64,000 nucleotides of DNA, taken from positions 28,016-92,015 of the forward strand of contig SVBN01000002.1 of the NCBI GenBank assembly GCA_015058875.1. Direction: 5' to 3'. The stretch comes from Erysipelotrichaceae bacterium. Lineage in GTDB: Bacteria; Bacillota_I; Bacilli_A; Erysipelotrichales; Erysipelotrichaceae. The notes under the pieces are model-generated. The model saw only the letters and a list, made by a program, of their open reading frames with translations. It was not told the DNA's origin and made no database searches. Made by a program: the position numbers and the translations under genes. How positions within the stretch are numbered: position 1 is the first letter of the stretch; each line of letters opens with the position of its first letter. Positions 58,689 to 64,000 of the stretch are shown here, piece by piece.

Positions 58689-59144
58689 ATGCTGGAAATC
58701 GGAACCAAAGCACCGTCATTTGCACTGAAGGATCAGAACGGAACAGTGCATGCACTGGAACAGTACCGGGGAAAGAAAGTAATTCTGTATTTCTATCCGA
58801 AAGACAATACATCGGGCTGTACAAAGGAAGCGTGCAGCTTTGCGGACAGATATCCGCAGATTACGGAAAAGGGTGCGGTTGTACTCGGGGTGTCGAAGGA
58901 TTCGGAAGCGTCCCACAAAAAGTTTGAGGAAAAGAACAATCTGCCTTTCACCCTGCTTTCCGATCCTGATGCCGAAGTGATTCAGGCGTATGATGTCTGG
59001 GTGGATAAGAATATGTACGGCAGAAAATACAAGGGGATTGAACGCTCCACCTATCTGATTGATGAGAACGGGATCATTATCAAAGCGTATCAGAAGGTAA
59101 AACCGGCGAATCATACGGATGACGTTCTGAAAGATCTGGACTGA
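58689..59144 (+). CDS. bcp: Thiol peroxidase Bcp (atypical 2-Cys peroxiredoxin)
   Basis: 151-residue peroxiredoxin. PSFALKDQNGTVHALEQYRG and FYPKDNTSGCTKEACSFADR hold the peroxidatic Cys, with the second Cys five residues on (GCTKEAC), the 2-Cys Bcp pattern. AVVLGVSKDSEASHKKFEEK and GIERSTYLIDENG also match. It reduces H2O2 and organic peroxides using thioredoxin. GAAGGAGAA precedes the ATG. It may be co-transcribed with the AraC gene. Confidence 0.95.
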   Translation: MLEIGTKAPSFALKDQNGTVHALEQYRGKKVILYFYPKDNTSGCTKEACSFADRYPQITEKGAVVLGVSKDSEASHKKFEEKNNLPFTLLSDPDAEVIQAYDVWVDKNMYGRKYKGIERSTYLIDENGIIIKAYQKVKPANHTDDVLKDLD

Positions 59145-59183
59145 AAAAGTGCGTAAAACGGCCTGAATACGATATTTCTGCTG

Positions 59184-59213
59184 TTTACAAGCGGGAAAAT
59201 CCTCTGCTATAAT
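59184..59213 (+). promoter_or_regulatory. Promoter of secG
   Basis: TTTACA (59184-59189), 18-base spacer, TATAAT (59208-59213) with TGC extension. Confidence 0.75.
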
Positions 59214-59247
59214 ATTCGGGCACTGACGAAAGGAGTTATTAACGGTC

Positions 59248-59472
59248 ATGCTTAATGCGTTATTAATGATCGTATCAGCCATGCTGATCGTTCTCTCATT
59301 ACTGCAGAGCGGAAAGTCCGACGGCATCTCCGGAGCATTCACCGGAAATGGCGGCCTGAACCTGTTCGCAAATGTGAAGGAAAGAGGTTCCGAAAAGGTC
59401 ATCTCGAATCTGACGATGGTCCTCGGAGTACTGTTCTTCATTCTTGTAATTGCGATCCGCGTGCTTGATTAA
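59248..59472 (+). CDS. secG: Preprotein translocase subunit SecG
   Basis: 74-residue protein with two membrane helices (ALLMIVSAMLIVLSLLQS and NLTMVLGVLFFILVIAIRVL). Between them is the SecG loop SGKSDGISGAFTGNGGLNLF. It stimulates SecYEG-dependent export. Length is normal for Bacillota. AAAGGAG ribosome site. secG-rnr-smpB order is the usual one in this phylum. Confidence 0.95.
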   Translation: MLNALLMIVSAMLIVLSLLQSGKSDGISGAFTGNGGLNLFANVKERGSEKVISNLTMVLGVLFFILVIAIRVLD

Positions 59473-59479
59473 TGATGGA

Positions 59480-59510
59480 AACCAGTCGGTGAATGCCGGC
59501 TGGTTTTGTT
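59480..59510 (+). terminator. Hairpin between secG and rnr (terminator/attenuator)
   Basis: AACCAGTCGG / CCGGCTGGTT stem followed by TTGTTT; partial read-through would supply rnr. Confidence 0.7.
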
Positions 59511-59523
59511 TCATGGAGTATAT

Positions 59524-61761
59524 ATGACAGATTTAAAGGAAAGAATTATTGAAACGGTTGATAGAGCAAAAAAAGGAACGCTGGACCGCAGGGAAATTGA
59601 AAAGGCGCTGGATCTGAAGACTTCCGGTGATTTTGCTGTTTTCAGCAGAACCATGGATGAGCTGGAGGAAGATACCGTTCTGATCAGAACCAGGCAGAAT
59701 AAATATCTGACCCGGAAACAGGCCGGACTGATTGAAGGCGTGCTGAGTGTTTCCAGAAAAGGAATCGGCTTCATTGACCGGGAAGGCGAAGAGTCCATTG
59801 TTGTGCCGGTATCCGACAGAGCCGATGCACTGCACGGGGATACGGTGCTGGTGCAGCAGAGAAAAGGCACGGATGAAGGAACAGTCATAAAAGTACTGAA
59901 GCGCGGAAAGCAGCACTATACCGGTACCTTTGAACTGACAACGAGAGGACTGCACTGCACGGTGGATTCCGACCGGATTCAGGAAGGAACATACCGGGTA
60001 CGGATCCCGAAGGACATCCGGCCGATTGAAGGTCTGAAAGTGGAACTGGCGGTGGAAAAATACGGTACGCCGCTGCGGCTTGTCGTGGAACGGGTGCTCG
60101 GACACAAGGACGATCCGGGCGTGGATATTTCCGCGGTACTGGCAGATCATGATATCGAAGCGGAATTCCCGGAAGCTGTCATGAAGGAAGCCAATGCATA
60201 TGAACAGTCCGTATCAGAAGAGGAGACTGAAGGCAGGGAAGATCTGAGGAATGTGATCACCGTGACGATTGACGGCGATGATTCCAAGGACTTCGATGAC
60301 GCCGTATCGATTGAAAAGATTCCGGAAGGATGGCTGCTCAGGGTATCGATCGCGGATGTATCGCATTATGTGACGGAAGGCAGTGCATTGGATGAAGAAG
60401 CGTATAAGCGCGGAACATCCGTCTATGTGCTGGACCGGGTCGTACCGATGCTGCCGCATGTATTAAGCAACGGCATCTGTTCCCTGAATCCCCAGGAAGA
60501 CCGTCTTGCCAACACGGTGGAAATGATGATTGCACCGGACGGCACAACGGTGAATTACAGAGTATATCCGTCTGTGATCCGCTCGGATGAGCGCATGACA
60601 TATGCAAATGTGAATAAGATCTTCCATGGCGATGAAGCGCTGAAGGAACGTTATGCACATCTTGGATCCCTGTTTGCAGATCTGAGGGCATGCGCCCGCA
60701 TGATCCGCAGACGCCGTGAGTCAGAAGGCGCAATGGAATTTGAATCCACGGAATGCGTGATTAAGGTCAATGAGCAGGGAAAGCCCGTCAGTATTGAGCG
60801 GGCAGAACGCGGGGAAGCGGAGATGATGATTGAGGACTTCATGATCGCCGCCAATGTTGCCGTGGCGGATCTGATGAAGAAACAGAGCTTCCCGGCACTG
60901 TACCGCATCCATGAAGATCCGGAAACAAAGAGAATCAAAGACTATCAGAATCTGGCATACCGTCTCGGTCATAAACTGATCGTGCAGGCAGGCAGCGTGA
61001 CGCCGAAAGAACTGCGGACATATCTGGAAAGTGTAAAGAATGATCCGGAATATCCGGTGTTATCAAAGATGCTGCTGCGGTGCATGCAGAAGGCGAAGTA
61101 TGATCCTGTATGTGTCGGACACTTCTCATTAGCGGAAGAAGAATATCTGCACTTTACTTCACCGATCCGTAGATATCCGGATCTGATTGTGCACAGGATG
61201 CTGAGAAAGTATTATTTTGAATACGGAAGGCATACGGAGGATCTGGCCAAAGACCGTGAAAAGATGAAGGATTACGCCATCCAGTCTTCCCTGAAGGAAC
61301 GCAATGCGGATGATGCGGAATGGGATGTGGAAGATATGAAGAAGGCTGAGTACATGATTGATAAGATCGGTACGAATGCCGAAGGCATCATCAGCTCTGT
61401 TACCAGCTTCGGCTTCTATGTGGAACTTCCCAATACGGTGGAGGGACTGGTATCCATCGGTTCTCTGAAGGGGGATTATTTCCGATATGATCCGGAAACC
61501 TATTCGGTCATCGGTGAGCGTACAAAGAAAACCTATACAATCGGACAGAAGGTTACGGTGAAGGTTGTCGGTGCATCCAAGGAAACATCGACGATTGATT
61601 TTGAAATTGCCGAACCGAAGAAAGAGAAAAAGACATACAGCAAAAACAGCAATAACAGAAAGAACAGCTCAAAGAAGACGGATTACAGAAGATCTGCACA
61701 GAAACACACAAGAGGAAGAACATCTTCCGGAGGCAGAAGAAATGGCGGGAAAAAGCGATAA
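59524..61761 (+). CDS. rnr: Ribonuclease R
   Basis: 745-residue 3'-5' exoribonuclease of the RNB family. An N-terminal winged helix (RREIEKALDLKTSGDFAVFS) and two cold-shock domains are followed by the RNB catalytic domain. That domain has DGDDSKDFDDAVSIEKIPEG, whose aspartates bind Mg2+, and IADVSHYVTEGSALDEEAYK. An S1 domain follows (about 630-705, GIISSVTSFGFYVELPNTVE). The tail (about 710-745) is strongly Lys/Arg/Ser-rich, as expected for RNA binding. RNase R degrades structured RNA and faulty mRNA released by trans-translation. Start at 59524 follows GGAG. The last 20 bases overlap smpB. Confidence 0.96.
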   Translation: MTDLKERIIETVDRAKKGTLDRREIEKALDLKTSGDFAVFSRTMDELEEDTVLIRTRQNKYLTRKQAGLIEGVLSVSRKGIGFIDREGEESIVVPVSDRADALHGDTVLVQQRKGTDEGTVIKVLKRGKQHYTGTFELTTRGLHCTVDSDRIQEGTYRVRIPKDIRPIEGLKVELAVEKYGTPLRLVVERVLGHKDDPGVDISAVLADHDIEAEFPEAVMKEANAYEQSVSEEETEGREDLRNVITVTIDGDDSKDFDDAVSIEKIPEGWLLRVSIADVSHYVTEGSALDEEAYKRGTSVYVLDRVVPMLPHVLSNGICSLNPQEDRLANTVEMMIAPDGTTVNYRVYPSVIRSDERMTYANVNKIFHGDEALKERYAHLGSLFADLRACARMIRRRRESEGAMEFESTECVIKVNEQGKPVSIERAERGEAEMMIEDFMIAANVAVADLMKKQSFPALYRIHEDPETKRIKDYQNLAYRLGHKLIVQAGSVTPKELRTYLESVKNDPEYPVLSKMLLRCMQKAKYDPVCVGHFSLAEEEYLHFTSPIRRYPDLIVHRMLRKYYFEYGRHTEDLAKDREKMKDYAIQSSLKERNADDAEWDVEDMKKAEYMIDKIGTNAEGIISSVTSFGFYVELPNTVEGLVSIGSLKGDYFRYDPETYSVIGERTKKTYTIGQKVTVKVVGASKETSTIDFEIAEPKKEKKTYSKNSNNRKNSSKKTDYRRSAQKHTRGRTSSGGRRNGGKKR

Positions 61762-62206
61762 GGAAAAGAATGTTGCGGTAAACCGCAGAGCATCACATGA
61801 CTATTTCCTGGAAGAAAAATATGAAGCGGGAATTGCGCTGACCGGTACGGAAATCAAATCTGTCCGCGAGGGAAGAATCTCCTTTAACGATTCCTATATT
61901 TCCATCCGGAACGGAGAAGCATGGATCAAGGCAATGCATATCTCACCGTATAAATACGGAAACATGTTCAATGTCGATTCCGACCGTGACCGCAAGCTCC
62001 TGCTGCATAAGTATGAAATCCGGAAACTGTACGATAAGGTCCGTCTGAAGGGATACACGCTGGTACCTACCCGGGTCTATCTGAAGAATGGGAGGGCAAA
62101 GCTGGAGTTTGCACTGGCAAAGGGAAAGAATCTCTATGACAAGAGAGAATCCGAAAAGTTGCGTGACGCAAAGCGTGAGATGGAAAAGGCGCTGAAACTG
62201 AGGTGA
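61742..62206 (+). CDS. smpB: SsrA-binding protein SmpB
   Basis: 154-residue small RNA-binding beta-barrel protein. Landmarks are NRRASHDYFLEEKYEAGIAL, TGTEIKSVREGRISFNDSYI, MHISPYKYGNMFNVDSDRDR with KLLLHKYEI, and GYTLVPTRVYLKNGRAKLEF. The C-terminal KGKNLYDKRE tail, which enters the mRNA channel, also matches. It delivers tmRNA to stalled ribosomes. GGAGG lies upstream within the rnr end. The tmRNA gene itself is about 690 bases downstream. Confidence 0.97.
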   Translation: MAGKSDKEKNVAVNRRASHDYFLEEKYEAGIALTGTEIKSVREGRISFNDSYISIRNGEAWIKAMHISPYKYGNMFNVDSDRDRKLLLHKYEIRKLYDKVRLKGYTLVPTRVYLKNGRAKLEFALAKGKNLYDKRESEKLRDAKREMEKALKLR

Positions 62207-62210
62207 GGTT

Positions 62211-62753
62211 ATGGAAGAATTTGAACTGATCCTGAAGGATCATGCAGCACGCTATCCCCTGATGACGCCGCAGGACTGCGTCAAGCTGCTGTTCCAGAAT
62301 GAATTCGGACCGGAACATGCGATTGAAAATACCGGAGCATCCCTGCTCAGACTGATGGATGAGTATGAGGAAACAGAAGCGGATGAAAATGCCGAACTGT
62401 TTGTTCCGATCGGGAACGGTTTCTGCCGTCTTCAGATTGCAAAGGCGAAACTGCTCTATTCTGCGGAAGAAGTGAATGAATGGTTTGTAACTTCTGCCAA
62501 TTCGAGCAGAGGATCCAGAGCGGATTACATGCACAAGCTGAAAGTATTCATGAAGAATTACAAAGAATACGGATTCACATTTTCGGAAGACGAATTGACA
62601 GAGTTCATGGCTAAATACCGCTCCCAGGCGTATCCGCCCGTGCATCACAGCGATGTCTATCATGCGGCATATCATCCCCATTACAGGGTGATGTATATGA
62701 ACCGGTGGGAACTTCATGATGCGGAAAAGTATCTGAAGGATATTGCGGAATAA
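62211..62753 (+). CDS. Conserved-looking protein of unknown function between smpB and ssrA
   Basis: 180-residue soluble protein with GAGGT before its ATG, only 4 bases after smpB, so it is the last gene of the rnr-smpB unit. It is rich in acidic and aromatic residues. Features are LMTPQDCVKLLFQNEFGPEH, VPIGNGFCRLQIAKAKLLYS, FMAKYRSQAYPPVHHSDVYH and AAYHPHYRVMYMNRWEL, with several His/Tyr that could form a metal or active site. I do not recognise the family. The full-length open frame, codon use like its neighbours and good ribosome site show it is a real gene. Confidence 0.75.
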   Translation: MEEFELILKDHAARYPLMTPQDCVKLLFQNEFGPEHAIENTGASLLRLMDEYEETEADENAELFVPIGNGFCRLQIAKAKLLYSAEEVNEWFVTSANSSRGSRADYMHKLKVFMKNYKEYGFTFSEDELTEFMAKYRSQAYPPVHHSDVYHAAYHPHYRVMYMNRWELHDAEKYLKDIAE

Positions 62754-62836
62754 CGATATCTTCAAACCTGCAGAAACAGAGAATTCAGAGATTGTTTGAA
62801 AGATTCAGTGTGTTTCAAAACGGACTGAAATCATTC

Positions 62837-62865
62837 TTGACGCTGTCTGTGCAGGGTGCTAAATT
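62837..62865 (+). promoter_or_regulatory. Promoter of ssrA
   Basis: TTGACG (62837-62842), 17-base spacer, TAAATT (62860-62865) with TGC extension. Predicted +1 near 62872, so the precursor starts with a TGCATC-GTGA-GATGCA hairpin (62871-62886) before the mature 5' end. Confidence 0.7.
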
Positions 62866-62891
62866 ATGAATGCATCGTGAGATGCATATAT

Positions 62892-63254
62892 GGGGTTGTA
62901 AAGGTTTCGACAGGTTCGAGTTTGATCCCGGCTGCAGTGGAGTGGTGACCGAATCACCGATAAATTTAAACGCAAACACAAATAGAAACGCAAGTTTCGC
63001 TTTCGCTGCCTAATCTAAGCTAATAAAGCTCGCGCAGCGCCCGGTCAGTACATTAGCCGTTCTGTAATGACTGCGTAACTCAAACGGATAAGGTGAACCT
63101 GATGCCTGTAGGGGGAACCTGACAATTTACGGGCAGATTCATCAGGACGATTGTCAGCTCTCATTCCTGATGTCTTATCAAGCAGCTGACTAAACTGTAG
63201 ACGCCGAGATGTGGGACTGTTCTTGGACAGGGGTTCGACTCCCCTCAGCTCCAC
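62892..63254 (+). ncRNA. ssrA: Transfer-messenger RNA (tmRNA), one-piece
   Basis: About 363 nt. The 5' end GGGGTTGTAAAGGTTTCGAC is typical of bacterial tmRNA, and it pairs with the 3' acceptor strand CAGCTCC (63247-63253). The T-arm is CAGGGGTTCGACTCCCCT. The CCA tail is not encoded (A then CTT). The tag-coding segment is at 62972-63013 and pseudoknot-forming regions lie on either side. The RNA tags incomplete proteins on stalled ribosomes together with SmpB, encoded upstream. Confidence 0.95.
62972..63013 (+). other. tmRNA proteolysis-tag reading frame
   Basis: Resume codon GCA at 62972, then ANTNRNASFAFAA and TAA at 63011-63013. The 13-residue tag ends in FAFAA, where many Bacillota tags end in ALAA or similar. 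Frame chosen because it is the only one that gives a hydrophobic Ala-Ala end without an early stop. Confidence 0.85.
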
Positions 63255-63833
63255 TTGTAATTTTCGCTTTTTGTCCTCCTAAAATCAAATTATCCTGAAA
63301 ATGGAAAAATGATTTATCCTGAAGGACACACCGGTTTCAATAAAACCAAACCCAAAAAGATGAAGACTTCGTTAATTCGAGGTCTTTTTCTTTTATATCC
63401 AAAGCTTCAAATCCTGACATCATCAATAACCTGATGAAATACGCAAAAAACAGCATAAATAAAGGGAAAATCACACAATAGATATACGGAAAAGAACCTC
63501 AAAATATGAAAAGCGAGCGGAATATCCAAAGATATGGAGCGAGCAATCATCCCTGAATGAACAACTGTAAATAAGTGAAGAAACGGAAATACACCAGAAT
63601 GATTTAAAATTCCATCTTCAGAATAAAAAGGATTTACGGGGACACTTTCAAAAGCTAAAATGTAATTACCAAAGGTGAATTGAATCGCCGAAAAGTGTCG
63701 GTTTCCGGCAGACGGATGCTGGATGTGCAGATTGATGCGGGCCCTCACTTTTTTCTTTAGGATTATGCAGAAGAAAAGTCTGCCCGAAGAAGGGCTGATG
63801 ATCCTGCAGAACCGCACGGAAACAGCCATGGGA
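63255..63833. other. Gene-poor stretch downstream of ssrA
   Basis: About 580 bases, A/T-richer than the rest of the window. It contains two copies of TTATCCTGAA (63291 and 63315) and a hairpin at 63363-63390. Open frames here lack ribosome sites and recognisable sequence. The 3' end of ssrA is a known integration site for mobile elements, but no integrase or repeat of the ssrA 3' end was seen. Confidence 0.5.
63363..63390 (+). terminator. Probable terminator, possibly of ssrA
   Basis: AAGACTTCG / CGAGGTCTT stem with one mismatch followed by TTTC. Confidence 0.6.
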
Positions 63834-64000
63834 TCAATGGCTGTCATCACGTTTCGGGTGCTGCCGGCGGTAGCGTTCCGGCGTGACACCTGCTGATTTT
63901 TTAAACTGCTGGGTGAAGTAGCTTTGCGATGAATAGTTGAGATAATTGGAAATCTGAGTCAGGGTAAGATCCGTATGTTCCAGAAGAAAACAAGCTTCAT
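63834..64000 (-). CDS. AraC family regulator, C-terminal end (truncated by window edge)
   Basis: The minus-strand frame is open from the window edge to TGA at 63836-63834 and encodes 54 residues. They contain the second HTH of an AraC/XylS DNA-binding domain: TDLTLTQISNYLNYSSQSYF and TQQFKKSAGVTPERYRRQHP. The rest of the gene lies beyond the window, so its sensing domain and target are unknown. Confidence 0.85.
   Translation of the reverse strand, partial: EACFLLEHTDLTLTQISNYLNYSSQSYFTQQFKKSAGVTPERYRRQHPKRDDSH

Noticed and set aside
63407..63889. 160-codon minus-strand frame downstream of ssrA
   Set aside because: It overlaps the AraC C-terminal coding region in another frame, has no ribosome site and an odd hydrophobic composition without clear helices or motifs.
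1..64000. CRISPR array, rRNA, tRNA or insertion sequence
   Set aside because: No regularly spaced repeats, rRNA landmarks or transposase genes were found. The only tRNA-like structure is part of tmRNA.

Overview
The window looks like a chromosomal segment of a low-to-mid GC Bacillota (Firmicutes), most likely an Erysipelotrichaceae-type gut or rumen bacterium. This placement is an inference. It rests on strong AGGAGG ribosome sites, sigma-A promoters with extended -10 elements, a CcpA/GntR regulatory style, lipoprotein signals, a one-piece tmRNA and a secG-rnr-smpB-ssrA block. No rRNA, tRNA, insertion sequence, prophage or CRISPR array was seen.

Region by region. 1-10 kb: the end of a two-part chromate-type transporter, a broken HTH regulator, an Asp-nucleophile alpha/beta hydrolase, a metallo-beta-lactamase-fold hydrolase, a MATE exporter, a TelA-type protein, an SGNH esterase, a tocopherol-cyclase-like protein, a HAD hydrolase and a GH25 lysozyme. 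10-18.5 kb: the most coherent system here. A five-gene catabolic operon (10214-14400, minus) diverges from a GntR regulator and a tripartite tricarboxylate-type transporter, tctCBA (14638-18501, plus). Four copies of a 17-bp palindrome (consensus GTTATAACWGTTATAAC) and a cre-like site lie in the two control regions, so uptake and breakdown of an unknown carboxylate or sugar acid are probably co-regulated. 18.5-27 kb: a CAT-like protein and a YigZ-type protein, then the overlapping mutL-miaA-tcdA operon, a Bax-inhibitor-1 protein, a second MATE exporter and a CpXC protein. 27-36 kb: a tyrosine-recombinase-fold protein that has lost its active site, a TcaA-like zinc-ribbon membrane protein, a VanY-type carboxypeptidase, asnA, a zinc-finger protein and trkAH.

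36-51 kb is the cell-surface region. It holds two GT2 glycosyltransferases with a DUF2304 protein, a GH43-like lipoprotein, an LCP lipoprotein, a SEC-C protein and a tightly overlapping polysaccharide operon (GT4, Wzy-like polymerase, GT4, flippase, LicD, CapE, CapF). CapE/CapF point to an L-FucNAc-type sugar and LicD to phosphocholine or a similar decoration; the third enzyme of the nucleotide-sugar route is not in the window. 51-59 kb: a left-handed-beta-helix acyl/nucleotidyltransferase-like protein, a 31-residue membrane peptide, class II fructose-bisphosphate aldolase, a second SGNH hydrolase, a PAP2 protein, and a sugar-acid dehydratase plus SLC13-type transporter under a cre-like site and divergent from an AraC regulator. 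59-63.3 kb: secG, rnr, smpB, an unknown gene and ssrA, which together cover ribosome rescue and RNA decay. The window ends in a gene-poor stretch and the C-terminal end of another AraC regulator.

A recurring regulatory feature is an extended -10 promoter (TGn plus a TATAAT-like hexamer) placed 5-8 bases before the start codon. In four cases, the ATG falls exactly at the predicted +1. This suggests a class of leaderless mRNAs in this genome.
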